DNA from: Methylomonas sp. ZR1
GTDB taxonomy: Bacteria > Pseudomonadota > Gammaproteobacteria > Methylococcales > Methylomonadaceae
DNA length: 64,000 bases
NCBI RefSeq assembly: GCF_013141865.1
Contig: NZ_RCST01000001.1
Coordinates: 2,604,001 to 2,668,000, forward strand
Direction of reading: 5' to 3'
Positions within the stretch are counted from its first letter, which is position 1; each line of letters begins with the position of its first letter. Both the position numbers and the translations under genes were made by a program. This document shows positions 26,901 to 35,452 of the stretch, in pieces. The notes under the pieces are model-generated. The model saw only the letters and a list, made by a program, of their open reading frames with translations. It searched no databases and was not told the DNA's origin.

Positions 26901-28372
26901 AACGAACTACCTTGCCCTTCGCGGCTTTGGACGCCGATTTGCCCCCCCATCAGTTGCACCAACTGCCGGCAAATCGCCAACCCCAGGCCTGCGCCTTCGT
27001 AATGCCGGGTCCTGGAACCGTCGGCCTGGACAAAGGCATCAAAAATACTGGTTTGTGCCGCCTCGGGTATGCCCATCCCGGTATCGGTCACGCAAAACCG
27101 CAACGGGATGGTATCGCTCTCCGCCGCTTCGGTGTGTACATCAATGGTGATGCCGCCTTGTTCGGTAAACTTCAACGCATTGCCGACCAAATTAATCAGC
27201 ACTTGCCGCACCCTGGACGCTTCGCCGTTCAACACCAGCGGTATATCGTCGGCTAGCGAGTAGGTGAGCTGCAGATTTTTTCGGTGCGCCTGCGCAGACA
27301 TCAATTCCACGACTTCGTCCAAGGTTTCGTAAAGCACGAAGTCGACCGGCTGCCGCTTCATCATGCCGGATTCAATGCGCGAGAAATCCAGAATATCTTC
27401 GATTAACTTCAACAACGCTTCGCCGGCGTTGCGGGCTACCATCGAGTATTCCAGTTGCTTGGGCGTCAGCCCCATATCCTGCAGCAACTCCAGCATACCC
27501 AGCACCGCGTTCAGCGGCGTGCGCAGTTCGTGGCTGACATTGGCGGCAAACTCGCCCTTCAGGCGCGCCGATTCCAGCGCGGTATCACGAGCTCGCTCCA
27601 ACTGCTTTTCCCGGGTTTCCAACACCGCCATCATGGTGTTGAAGGCTTCACCCATTTCGATGATGTCTCGCGACCCGCTCAAGCGGGCCCGCACGTTTTT
27701 CGCGCCGGCTGAGGCCTTGCGCATCCTCAGCGCCAGTTGTTGAATCGGCAAAGTCAAACGCCGCGACATCGCCAATAAAAACAGCAAAAACACCGTGGCC
27801 GAGCCGCTGGACGCCATCAAAGTGGTCCAGCGAATTTTTTCTTTCATGACATTCAGCGATTGCTTGCCCATCACCAAGCGCACGTAGCCGACCAATTCCG
27901 GCGTCGGCGTTTGCGCCTCGAACGGTGACGCCTCTTGCTCCGCGGTGTTACGCGCGAATACCGGCGCGGCAAAATACCAGGCTTGTTCGTTCTCATGCAC
28001 CAAGGCCAGGGATTCCGGCCAGCGCGCCGCGTCGGCAGCGGGCATCGCCGGTTCGCCGCGTTCGAATAAGGGCTCCAGGGCGTTGTTGTAAATGGCTACG
28101 CCGTGCACATCGGGAAACGCCAGGAAGCGTCGGGCCGGCTCCTCGGCGTTCTCCCGGCTGGCATACAGCAAAGCCAGCGTGCTCTGTGCCGCAAAGGCTT
28201 CCGTAGATTGGAGGCCTTGGGCGACCCATTTATCGCGGACGATGTAGTAAGACAGCGTGGAAATGCCGAATGCCGACAGTATCGAGATCACTACCAGACC
28301 GAAACAAAAGGTCACGGCCAGCTGTTGCAGGAAGCTCGCCCGCTTGAACCTGGGCCATCGCAAACGCTTCAT
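23948..28372 (-). CDS. Hybrid histidine kinase with REC, Hpt, GGDEF and EAL domains
   Basis: 1474 residues. Two membrane segments (about 17-40 and 183-202) flank a periplasmic sensor; then HAMP, HisKA with His281 in VSHELRTPLN, HATPase (GTGLG-type GAGLGLAICRQLV near 461), a degenerate receiver (about 517-635), a receiver with Asp707, an Hpt domain with His846 (SAHGLKG), a third receiver with Asp965, a GGDEF domain (intact GGDEF, 1124-1128) and an EAL domain (EAL at 1251-1253; DDFGTGYS and AEGVETEQQ intact). One protein thus joins a full phosphorelay to both making and breaking of c-di-GMP. It follows the binding-protein gene by 5 nt and forms an operon with it and a TonB receptor. Confidence 0.95.
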   Translation of the reverse strand: MKRLRWPRFKRASFLQQLAVTFCFGLVVISILSAFGISTLSYYIVRDKWVAQGLQSTEAFAAQSTLALLYASRENAEEPARRFLAFPDVHGVAIYNNALEPLFERGEPAMPAADAARWPESLALVHENEQAWYFAAPVFARNTAEQEASPFEAQTPTPELVGYVRLVMGKQSLNVMKEKIRWTTLMASSGSATVFLLFLLAMSRRLTLPIQQLALRMRKASAGAKNVRARLSGSRDIIEMGEAFNTMMAVLETREKQLERARDTALESARLKGEFAANVSHELRTPLNAVLGMLELLQDMGLTPKQLEYSMVARNAGEALLKLIEDILDFSRIESGMMKRQPVDFVLYETLDEVVELMSAQAHRKNLQLTYSLADDIPLVLNGEASRVRQVLINLVGNALKFTEQGGITIDVHTEAAESDTIPLRFCVTDTGMGIPEAAQTSIFDAFVQADGSRTRHYEGAGLGLAICRQLVQLMGGQIGVQSREGQGSSFWFTVPFNPPRGTEGISEARQAYFANLRILVVTENDKMRQFLAQSLARWKIHYRHSGYGIKAVDMLRSANDQDQAYHFVIIDLRDAGDATWVDMIVDDPALADVKIVLLSDPVNAVNLPRLPNVAAQLAKPVQVSKLYDFILTAGQDYQEPAADLAPEVEQSVVLGRRILIVEDNRASQMVAAGMLERLGCRYEIAGSGVEALSWLEHQAFDLILMDCHMPTMDGFEATRRIRLLPEPLGRLPIVAMTANAQQGDSDLCLAAGMDDYLAKPIKLKPLREKLLSWFEGRPCLTAEPLSPEPSLEALDHAVLRQLREEIGQGFVKMVGYYLEDAPAQIEQIAQALATDNHAQLRESAHGLKGASRNLGAEKLALIARQLEEQAAEAQIENGEALLQQLRDEYRFIEQLLSLEIGAETAADPVPQAGPRILVADDDRAMRFALQDVLEKDGYRVDLAGTGRQALALCQRQMADLILMDAMMPEMDGFEACRKIRALPHGAEVPILMITALENDHSVELAFSIGANDYIPKPIHFAVLRKRIAHLLEASLTQRTLNRLAYHDPLTNLANRTQFIDRLNSVIAVSADQNQLHAVLFLDLDRFKLTNDTLGHDVGDQLLKAAAERIQGCVRREDMVSRFGGDEFTLLLENISNPQVAAAVADKIRIAIAQPFALMEQEFYVSSSIGISLYPADGADSGLLIKHADTAMYRAKEQGNTYCFYEDNMEFVVSTKLRLESDLRRALQRDEFFLHYQPQIDLDSGRIVGAEALIRWRHPELGLIPPDQFIPVAEEIGLIEAIGAWVLGEACRQSQIWRQSGYPAFTMAVNVSARQLDQEDFVAQVIAIVNETGLPAEYLELELTESLFIRNPGRKRAILAKLREAGLQISIDDFGTGYSSLNQLKQFAFDKLKIDRSFVANIPDDADAAAIVMVIISIAKILKFKVIAEGVETEQQAQYLLRNDCDEAQGYLFGKPMAAEEFTALLARAKVAVG

Positions 28373-28377
28373 TGCGT

Positions 28378-29322
28378 TTAAGGGACCGGGAAAACCATCG
28401 CGAATTCGCGGCGTGTCTGACTGGAAAAACGCAAACCCAGATGTTCCGCGGTGCGTAAATTAACGGCCACCAGCAAATCCCGCAGCAATTCGACCGATTC
28501 AAACTTGCCGCCCGCCTGTACTTGCTGGACGGCCAGACCGGCCAAACTGCGGCCCATGCTGAAATTGTCCGGGTATAAGGAAAATAGTGCCCCTTTGCGC
28601 ACATGGTCGAGATTGCTGGAAAACACCACGAAATTTTTCTCCCAGGCTTCGCGCAGTACTTCCGGTAACAAGGATTGCTCGTCCATGGCGGCGTTTTCGC
28701 GCGGCAGCCAGAGGGCAATAGAGTTGTCTTTAATCTCCAGCAAAATCTGCCGGAACTGATCCGAGGAATCGTGTAAGTTGCCGGTCGGTTGCGCCACCAG
28801 CGTCAAGCCACGTTCCAGAGCCGCCCGTCCGGCACGCTCGATCTCCCAGGCAGTTTGCCGAGGATCGTAGATCACGGTGATTTTTTTCACCTCCGGCACC
28901 AATTTTTTCAAATGGTCGAACATCGCTTCCGGGGCCGGCGTCAGACTGATACCGGCCAAGCCCTGCACCTCATCCGGGCGGATCATGGTCGCGCCGATCA
29001 CCACCGGAAATTGGGAAGATACCGATTTGGCGACCGCCAAGCCGGCGCGGCCCAGCGTCACGACCACATCGATCCTGTCGTTTTTCAGGTCCTGAATCAA
29101 TTTTTCGACCGACTTGTCGCGCTCGCTCAGCAGGTAATGCCCAACCGGCTTACCCAGCTCCTGTTCCATGCCGCGCGCGATCTCCATGAACACCGAGCGG
29201 TAGGGCTCGCGCACATCGGGATAAACGATGGCAACGGTCGGCGCTTGCGCCCAGGCGCCACCGCAAAAAGGCCACAGCAGACATAAGGCCAATCCGAGCT
29301 GAAAAAATAGTCTATAGAACAA
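28378..29322 (-). CDS. Periplasmic binding protein (ABC_sub_bind family)
   Basis: About 314 residues from TTG 29322, chosen because GGAG lies 5 nt upstream and a signal peptide follows (cleavage at AWA/QAP). An upstream TTG at 29361 is possible. The sequence TVAIVYPDVREPYRSVFMEIARGMEQELG...IDVVVTLGRAGLAVAKSV...PVVIGATM fits the ABC_sub_bind (PF04392) type. No ABC permease or ATPase genes are nearby, so it more likely feeds ligand to the sensor kinase encoded 5 nt downstream. Confidence 0.82.
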   Translation of the reverse strand: MFYRLFFQLGLALCLLWPFCGGAWAQAPTVAIVYPDVREPYRSVFMEIARGMEQELGKPVGHYLLSERDKSVEKLIQDLKNDRIDVVVTLGRAGLAVAKSVSSQFPVVIGATMIRPDEVQGLAGISLTPAPEAMFDHLKKLVPEVKKITVIYDPRQTAWEIERAGRAALERGLTLVAQPTGNLHDSSDQFRQILLEIKDNSIALWLPRENAAMDEQSLLPEVLREAWEKNFVVFSSNLDHVRKGALFSLYPDNFSMGRSLAGLAVQQVQAGGKFESVELLRDLLVAVNLRTAEHLGLRFSSQTRREFAMVFPVP

Positions 29323-29372
29323 AATGACTCCCGAACTACGGTGTAAACAAGACCCAAGCAACGGCGCCTCGG

Positions 29373-31523
29373 CTAAAAATGAAGACTGATTTCGCCGTAA
29401 AAACTGCGCGGCGCCAACGGCAAATCGTTGGGAATGGCGGCCGGATTGCCGGCCAGACTGGGTTCCCGGGCACTGACATCAAACAGATTGCGCACGGAAA
29501 ACGCCACTTCCAGATGCTTGGCCAAATTCTGCCGGCGTAGCGTCACATCCACCCAAGTATAATCCGCGACCGGTTTGCGCGTATCGCCGAAACTACGGTC
29601 GCGCCCCACTATCCATTTCGCTTGCGGACTGAGTTGCCAATCGGGCAAAAACTCCCAATTCAGGCGCAGATAGACCTGATGATGCGGCGCATATCCGCTA
29701 TCGCGGTCCAGAGCCTGGTCACGGCTACGTTGATAGGCATAGTTGCCGATAATTTTCAAAGTGTCGGCGGCCTGCCATTCCGCCTCCAGTTCGGTGCCGT
29801 AGCCTTGCTGGACACCGGTATTTTGCGCGGTGGAAGTGGTGGTATTGGCATCCGGTACAAAACGGATGATGTCCTTCCACCAGAAGTTAAAGAAATTCAA
29901 ACCCAGGCGCAGGCTGTCCGTCGGCCGGTAATCGAAACCCAACTCGACGTTTTCCATGGTTTCCGGGCGTAAGGCGGCATTACCGAGTTGCGCCGGGTTG
30001 TTGATGATATACATTTCTTGAAACGACGGCGCCCGAAACGCCGAGCCATACATCAGCTTTGCCGTTAAATCGTAGCGGGCTTCCCAGATCAAGGCCGCGC
30101 GCGGATTGAAGGTATTGCCGAAGTCCGAATAGCGGTCGTAGCGGGCACCGGCGGTCAAACTCCAGTCGTTGGCAAAATTCCATTGGTCTTGTAAAAACAG
30201 GTATGCCACTTTCCGGTCCACTTCCGGAATGAAGGTCGCGGAGGTGCCGGAGACGTCGGTCAGCGGAATCCCCGGCAGCGACGGTATCGGCGTGCCGGTG
30301 GCGGGATCGATACCAAAATTCTGACTGACCCGCGCCTTGAACAGGCTGTCGTAATTAAAACCGATGCCGCTGCGTAACTGATGTCCCTGAAAACCGCCGT
30401 AAGCAAAGGTCTGGCTGATACGGACATGGCGTTCCCACACCTCAGGGTTGCCGATGTAACCGTTCGGAAAGGTGACCGGCGCACCGGCGCCGATCTGGCC
30501 GTTGGCACCGATAGGCAAGGTAGTGCCGGCCGGAAATAGCGTCAGATTGCGCTCGATTTCCTGACTGGTTTCGAAATAGCTGGCTTGCGTCGTCAAATCC
30601 CAGTTTTCGATGTCGGCGTTATGGTAAGTGACGTCGGCGTTCCAACGGTCGCTGGCATAACGGTTGACCGGGTCGAGGGCTTGCGCGATACCCGAGCCGT
30701 TGCCGAAATCGCTACGGTGTTGCAGGCCGCCGCGAAACCGCCAATGGCCGCGCGACAAATCCAATCGGGCGTCGAGATTGTCGCGCGACATATTCAAGGG
30801 CCCCGGCGCCAGCGAAGCACGGGTTCCCAACAAGCTATCAAACTGGCTTTGTAGGTCGGCATCGACGTTGGCGTCCTGCCCGGCAGTCTTGTGGTATTCG
30901 AAAGCCAAGGCAACGTCAAAGCCGGCCCATTCGCCGCCATGCAAGGCCCAGCCGTCATAGGTGTCGAAACTGCCGACCCGGCCACCGACCTCAGTACCTT
31001 CAATGTCCTGTTTGGTTTTGGTGATGACGTTGATTACCCCGGCGAAGGCATCGGCACCGTATACCGCCGATCCCGGCCCGCGCACAATTTCGATACGGGC
31101 GATGTCGCGGATCGGCATGCCGCCCCACACCTCGCTGCGGCTGCCGGTATAGGAATTGGTGATCGGGATGCCGTTAATCATCATCAGCACTTGCTGATTG
31201 AACTGCGAATAAATGCCGCGAAACGTGTAAATCGGGTTATAGCCTATCGTGTTGCGTTCGACGTGCAGGCCGGGCACGCTTTCCAACGCTTCGTCTATGT
31301 CGGTGGCGCCTATTTGTTTGATGTCGTCGGCCGTGATAACGGTGGCAATCGACGGGGCTTTGGAAATCGGTTGTTTGTAACCGCTGGCGATACTGACCAT
31401 ATCCTCGGTGCCGTAGATTTGCGACAAAGCTCTTTCTTCCTCTTCCGTGGAAACCGGTTGCGCATGCGCGGACACACTGATCAGGCAAGCGCAACAAGTG
31501 ACAAACAGCGGGCGGACCAACAT
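29373..31523 (-). CDS. TonB-dependent outer-membrane receptor
   Basis: 716 residues with a signal peptide (to AHA), plug domain (APSIATVITADDIKQIGATDIDEALESVPGLHVER, ending VRGPGSAVYGADAFAGVINVITK) and a beta-barrel ending in a C-terminal Phe (SLHF), as needed for outer-membrane insertion. GGAG 6 nt upstream of the start. Similar to CirA/BtuB-type receptors; the ligand is unknown. First gene of an operon with a periplasmic binding protein and a hybrid c-di-GMP kinase, suggesting it takes up the signal that these sense. Confidence 0.92.
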   Translation of the reverse strand: MLVRPLFVTCCACLISVSAHAQPVSTEEEERALSQIYGTEDMVSIASGYKQPISKAPSIATVITADDIKQIGATDIDEALESVPGLHVERNTIGYNPIYTFRGIYSQFNQQVLMMINGIPITNSYTGSRSEVWGGMPIRDIARIEIVRGPGSAVYGADAFAGVINVITKTKQDIEGTEVGGRVGSFDTYDGWALHGGEWAGFDVALAFEYHKTAGQDANVDADLQSQFDSLLGTRASLAPGPLNMSRDNLDARLDLSRGHWRFRGGLQHRSDFGNGSGIAQALDPVNRYASDRWNADVTYHNADIENWDLTTQASYFETSQEIERNLTLFPAGTTLPIGANGQIGAGAPVTFPNGYIGNPEVWERHVRISQTFAYGGFQGHQLRSGIGFNYDSLFKARVSQNFGIDPATGTPIPSLPGIPLTDVSGTSATFIPEVDRKVAYLFLQDQWNFANDWSLTAGARYDRYSDFGNTFNPRAALIWEARYDLTAKLMYGSAFRAPSFQEMYIINNPAQLGNAALRPETMENVELGFDYRPTDSLRLGLNFFNFWWKDIIRFVPDANTTTSTAQNTGVQQGYGTELEAEWQAADTLKIIGNYAYQRSRDQALDRDSGYAPHHQVYLRLNWEFLPDWQLSPQAKWIVGRDRSFGDTRKPVADYTWVDVTLRRQNLAKHLEVAFSVRNLFDVSAREPSLAGNPAAIPNDLPLAPRSFYGEISLHF

Positions 31524-31728
31524 GGCTAACTCCAGTTTGGAATTCTAGTTATTTCGGAAGTTATGCATTAACACTGGGGCTAATTTTGCCGAAGGATACC
31601 AAGGAGCGGGCGATGTTTGTTAATTTTCAGCCTATCGATTAACTCAGATCAATTCTTCCAGGTTTTCCGGCACAGCCGAAAGGATAGCAGAGACAAGCAA
31701 ATCCGGGCCGGCGATACCGCTGGGCAGG

Positions 31729-33567
31729 CTAGCGATTGTGGGGTGACCCGGCCCTGTTTGCCACAGGCGCGGGGGACCGTCCACCCTCTTCTACCCGGTT
31801 GTTCCGGACGCAGCCAACAGACTCGGCTTGATCGGTATTTGCGGATTGGCCGATTAACAAGGCCACGATAACCCCCGCCAAGATGCAAGACACGCCTTTC
31901 CAGAACGCCGCCGGATTGCGTTCCAGCAATGCCGAACCGGTTTTGGTCAAAAACGCCGGGTTGGGATGGCGTAAGTCAAAAATGAATTCGGATAAATCTT
32001 CGTAGCGCTTATACGGATCGGGATGCGCGGCCTTGCGGATCGCATCATCCACCCAGCTCGGAATATCCCGGTTGCGATACAAAGTAGCGTCGTAATTGAG
32101 TTTGTTCTGTGCGGCCCGAGATTTGCATTTGGCCACTTCCGCCCCGTAAGGCAGTTTGCCGGTCAGCATTTGATAGGTAATCACTGCTAAGGAAAACTGC
32201 TCCGAGCGCACCGTGCCCGGCTCGCCCAGAAAATACTCCGGCGCGGTATATTGCGCGGTACCGAGAATAGCATTGCCGCCGATGGGTGCGCCCATCTCCA
32301 TGACGCCGGCGACCCTAGTTGAACCGAAGTCGATGATTTTAACGGTGCCGGTACTGTCTATCATGATGTTGTCCGGTCGCAAATCCTGATGCAGCATTTC
32401 CAGACGATGAAAGCCGCGCAAGCCCTTGGCGATTTGTTCGACGATGCCGCGCACGGTTTCCAGATCAGGTTGCGGATGATCGATCATCCACTGTTTCAGA
32501 GTCTGGCCGTCGATAAATTCCGTCGCCACATAGAGAAAATTGCGTTTGCGCGTCTGCGCGCACGGCTGCAACACATGGGCGTTATTGATACGACGGGCAA
32601 TCCAGTCTTCCATCAGAAAGCGCTCCAGATACGCCGGATCGCCGCGCAAGTCTATGGACGGGGTTTTAAGCACCACCTGCGCCTGGGTGTCGTTGTCCAC
32701 CGCCAAGTAGATATGGCTGCGGCTGCTGGCGTGCAATTGGCGGACGATGGTGTAGCCATCAAACTCCATCCTGGCGTCCAACGGCGGTGGAAACGGCAAG
32801 TCGGTTAAAGACTGATACAACTCGTTGGCGCTGGGTAGCGGCAGTTGGTCGATACGCACAATCTGCACGGTCAGATTATCGCTGCTGCCATTTGCGTAGG
32901 CCGCCTCGACGATGTTTTTTGCGGCAGCGTCCAGATCGTCGCCGGCTTGCAGGATAGTTTGGGTAACGAAGCGCGGGCTGACGTATTCGTAGACGCCGTC
33001 GGTCGCCAATACAAATATGTCGCCCAAACTGACGGCCAGCGTTTGATAGTCTATTTCCAGATGCGAATCCATGCCCATGGCCCGGCTCAGATAGCTTTTT
33101 TCCTGAGACAGCCACAAACGGTGGTCGTGGGTCAGCTGTTCCAGTTCCTCGCCGCTTACCCGATAAATCCGCGTGTCGCCCACAGAAAACAGATGCGCGG
33201 TGGCGGATTTAATCACCAGCGCACTCAAGGTGCAGACATAGCCGCGATCCATATCATAGCAATCGCGGCTTTGCCGGGTTTGCGCGTACAGCCAGGAATT
33301 GGTGGCCGTCAGTACCCGCTGCACCGACTTCTTCACCGACCAGGCTTCCGAGGTGCAAAAATAATCCGCCAAAAAACCGGTCACCGCCGCCTGGCTGGCA
33401 ATATGACTGACCTCGCTGCTGCTGATGCCGTCGGCCAAGGCGATGGCAATGCCTTTGGCGCTTAACTGCGGCTCTTTGGCAATATAAACGCCATGAAAAT
33501 CCTGATTCAGCGCCTTGCGGCCCTTGTCGGAATATTGGCCGACAGTGATGCTTAATTTCCCGGACAT
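31729..33567 (-). CDS. Fused PP2C phosphatase / Ser-Thr kinase, membrane-anchored
   Basis: 612 residues. The N-terminal PP2C domain (about 5-240) has the ADG, GDTRIYR, ATDG and SSDNLTV metal-binding blocks. The kinase domain (about 270-540) has the catalytic Lys301, HQDLRPDN (393-400), DFG (413-415) and the TAPEY activation segment, although its glycine loop is degenerate. A membrane segment (about 556-574) lies near the C-terminus, with a short periplasmic end. It follows cynS by 19 nt. Such fusions occur beside nitrite/nitrate and cyanate genes in other bacteria and may control the adjacent channel. Confidence 0.9.
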   Translation of the reverse strand: MSGKLSITVGQYSDKGRKALNQDFHGVYIAKEPQLSAKGIAIALADGISSSEVSHIASQAAVTGFLADYFCTSEAWSVKKSVQRVLTATNSWLYAQTRQSRDCYDMDRGYVCTLSALVIKSATAHLFSVGDTRIYRVSGEELEQLTHDHRLWLSQEKSYLSRAMGMDSHLEIDYQTLAVSLGDIFVLATDGVYEYVSPRFVTQTILQAGDDLDAAAKNIVEAAYANGSSDNLTVQIVRIDQLPLPSANELYQSLTDLPFPPPLDARMEFDGYTIVRQLHASSRSHIYLAVDNDTQAQVVLKTPSIDLRGDPAYLERFLMEDWIARRINNAHVLQPCAQTRKRNFLYVATEFIDGQTLKQWMIDHPQPDLETVRGIVEQIAKGLRGFHRLEMLHQDLRPDNIMIDSTGTVKIIDFGSTRVAGVMEMGAPIGGNAILGTAQYTAPEYFLGEPGTVRSEQFSLAVITYQMLTGKLPYGAEVAKCKSRAAQNKLNYDATLYRNRDIPSWVDDAIRKAAHPDPYKRYEDLSEFIFDLRHPNPAFLTKTGSALLERNPAAFWKGVSCILAGVIVALLIGQSANTDQAESVGCVRNNRVEEGGRSPAPVANRAGSPHNR

Positions 33568-33586
33568 GGTTTAAAGCAAGGCGGCC

Positions 33587-34030
33587 TCAATAACTCTTAT
33601 AAGGCAGAAACTTCCCGCTCATCACGATCTTGACCCGGTCGCCTTTCGGATCGGGCTCACGCTGCAAGTCCATACTAAAATCGATGGCGCTCATGATGCC
33701 GTCGCCGAATTCTTCGTGGATTAAGGCCTTAAACGTAGTGCCGTAGACATTCACCAGCTCGTAGAAACGGTAAATCAATGGATCGGTTGGCACGGCGCTG
33801 GGCAGCGAACCTTTGTACGGCACTACTTGCAATTGGGCAATAGCCGCGGGCGGCAACTCCAGCAACGCGCCGATGATCGCGGCTTGCTCGGCGTTCAAGG
33901 TCATCTGTCCCAGCAATGCGGCAGTGGTCCATTCCTTACTCAAACCAATCGCTTCAGCCAGTTGCGCCCAGCTCAATTGCTTGGCCAGTTTTTGCGTAAC
34001 GACCAACTCGGTCACTTCGTTGCGTGTCAT
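33587..34030 (-). CDS. cynS: Cyanate hydratase (cyanase)
   Basis: Converts cyanate and bicarbonate to ammonia and CO2, giving nitrogen and removing a toxic anion. 147 residues against 156 in E. coli. An N-terminal helical DNA-binding-like domain is followed by the catalytic domain with Arg88 and Glu91 (LIYRFYELV) and Ser114 (GIMSAIDFS), matching E. coli Arg96, Glu99 and Ser122 with a constant offset of 8. AAGGAG 7 nt upstream. It lies between a formate/nitrite-family channel and a kinase/phosphatase gene. Confidence 0.96.
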   Translation of the reverse strand: MTRNEVTELVVTQKLAKQLSWAQLAEAIGLSKEWTTAALLGQMTLNAEQAAIIGALLELPPAAIAQLQVVPYKGSLPSAVPTDPLIYRFYELVNVYGTTFKALIHEEFGDGIMSAIDFSMDLQREPDPKGDRVKIVMSGKFLPYKSY

Positions 34031-34059
34031 GTTTAACTCCTTAGCTTGGTTAACAGCGA

Positions 34060-34088
34060 GAAAAACCCCGTGCTCAGCGGCATCGGGG
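34060..34088 (-). terminator. Terminator or attenuator between FNT channel and cynS
   Basis: On the minus strand CCCCGATG...CACGGGG forms a stem with one bulge, followed by five Ts. It comes 16 nt after the channel stop and before cynS, so it would reduce read-through into cynS. Confidence 0.65.
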
Positions 34089-34104
34089 CCGGATCGCTTG
34101 GCGC

Positions 34105-34917
34105 TTAGTTGGAAGAGCGCTTCGGCGCAGTTTTGACATGCGTGGAATACAGCGTCAAACCGGTGAAGGCCAAGCCGCCGACCAGATTACCCAACACCGT
34201 GGGGATCTCGTTCCAGACAAAATAATCCATGATCGAAAAATTGCCGCCCATGATCAAACCGGAGGGGAACAAAAACATGTTCACGACAGAATGCTCGAAG
34301 GTCATGCCAAAGAACAGCATGATGGGCATCCACATCGCGATCACTTTACCGCTGACCGACGTCGAAATCATCGCGCCCACCACACCCGTAGACACCATCC
34401 AGTTACACAGCATCCCGCGAATAAAAATCGTCAGCCAGCCGGCTATGCCGTATTTGGCATAGCCCAAGGTCCGTGCTTCGCCGATACCGGCCAGCTTTTT
34501 ACCGACGGCGTCCGGTTCCACGGAGAAGCCGTAAGTAAAGACCACCGACATCATCACCGCCACTGTCAACGCGCCGAGAAAATTGCCTAAAAACACCAAG
34601 CCCCAATTTCTGAGCACGCCGCTCAGCGTCACCCCGGCGCGCTTGTCCAGCCAAGCCAGCGGCGTTAATACGAACACGCCGGTCAGCAAATCGAAACCCA
34701 ATAAATACAACATGCAAAAACCGACCGGGAACAAAATCGCCCCAAAGATCGGCGAGTTGGTTTGCACGGTAATCGACACCGCAAATACCGCCGCCAGCGC
34801 CAGGATCGCGCCGGCCATGTAAGCGCGGATTAAGGTGTCGCGGGTAGACATGAAGATTTTGGATTCACCGGCATCGACCATCTTTGTAACGAATTCCGAA
34901 GGGATCAGATAGGACAT
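34105..34917 (-). CDS. Formate/nitrite transporter family channel
   Basis: 270 residues with six membrane helices of the FNT family, which moves small monovalent anions (formate, nitrite, hydrosulfide). Signature stretches are FPVGFCMLYLLGFDLLTGVF (the first family signature), RNWGLVFLGNFLGAL, RGMLCNWMVSTGV and EHSVVNMFLFPSG with the central pore His. AAAGGTGAG precedes the start. Its place before cynS suggests nitrite or cyanate as cargo; this is inferred from context. Confidence 0.92.
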   Translation of the reverse strand: MSYLIPSEFVTKMVDAGESKIFMSTRDTLIRAYMAGAILALAAVFAVSITVQTNSPIFGAILFPVGFCMLYLLGFDLLTGVFVLTPLAWLDKRAGVTLSGVLRNWGLVFLGNFLGALTVAVMMSVVFTYGFSVEPDAVGKKLAGIGEARTLGYAKYGIAGWLTIFIRGMLCNWMVSTGVVGAMISTSVSGKVIAMWMPIMLFFGMTFEHSVVNMFLFPSGLIMGGNFSIMDYFVWNEIPTVLGNLVGGLAFTGLTLYSTHVKTAPKRSSN

Positions 34918-35163
34918 AACTCACCTTTAAATTGTGGGAAGGACTTGAATGTCGGTGGTTATCAAGCACCGCCATTCGTTTAAATAAGCCTGTATGCGCA
35001 AGCTAAAGCTCCCTTGGAAACGGCGTGTTTGTGATCAGCGAAAGTCCGAAAGGGAAAAGCGGGACAACGGCCGAGCAAACAGTATTGCGGGTTATAAAAC
35101 CAGCAACGTTTCAACGCCGTTGTTGAAGGGAACCGAGGGTGCGCCATTGCACCGGGTAAATTG

Positions 35164-35180
35164 CAGCACGGATTGTGCCA
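35164..35180 (-). promoter_or_regulatory. Sigma-54-like promoter upstream of the FNT gene
   Basis: Minus strand TGGCACAATCCGTGCTG: the -24 GG and -12 GC are separated by exactly 10 nt, and 10 of 11 informative positions match TGGCAC-N5-TTGCW. The expected start site lies near 35055, about 135 nt before the channel gene. Nitrogen-related genes are classic sigma-54/NtrC targets, which fits a cyanase cluster. Confidence 0.5.
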
Positions 35181-35243
35181 GCGCTTTGAATCCAGCCTAA
35201 CTAAGCTTTGCGCTGCCAAGCTCAGCAAGCTAAATCAGCATCG

Positions 35244-35275
35244 CGCACCAAAACGGACTGCCACCGCACCAAAAC
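35244..35275 (-). repeat. Direct repeats CGCACCAAAAC, 21 bp apart
   Basis: Two identical 11-bp copies at 35244-35254 and 35265-35275, two DNA turns apart and 60-95 bp upstream of the sigma-54-like promoter. On the minus strand each reads GTTTTGGTGCG and includes TGGTGC, the right half of an NtrC site, but the left half is missing. A possible activator site. Confidence 0.4.
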
Positions 35276-35452
35276 AGGAAAACACCAATCTGAGACAAGT
35301 CCGGAGACAGATGCGAAGCCATTATCAGCAATCCGCTTCCGGCAACCGGCCACTCGCGGCTATTTTCAGCAAAAACATCAAGTAGCGGCTATGCTTCGCC
35401 GACATTTTCCCAGTAACCGATTCTAACGTCACCATCTTATTTAGCCGAGCCT

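Larger units (their letters stand above)
34918..35452. other. Upstream region of the FNT-cynS cluster, no supported gene
   Basis: About 530 bp with two overlapping short frames (minus 34980-35228, plus 34994-35200) that show no family resemblance or ribosome site. The region carries a sigma-54-like promoter at 35164-35180 and paired direct repeats at 35244-35275. Confidence 0.4.

Noticed and set aside
28378-29322. Binding protein as part of a classical ABC importer
   Set aside because: No permease or ATPase gene nearby; the operon partners are a receptor and a sensor kinase.
34980-35228. Short overlapping frames upstream of the FNT gene
   Set aside because: No ribosome site, no recognisable family, and they overlap the sigma-54-like promoter.
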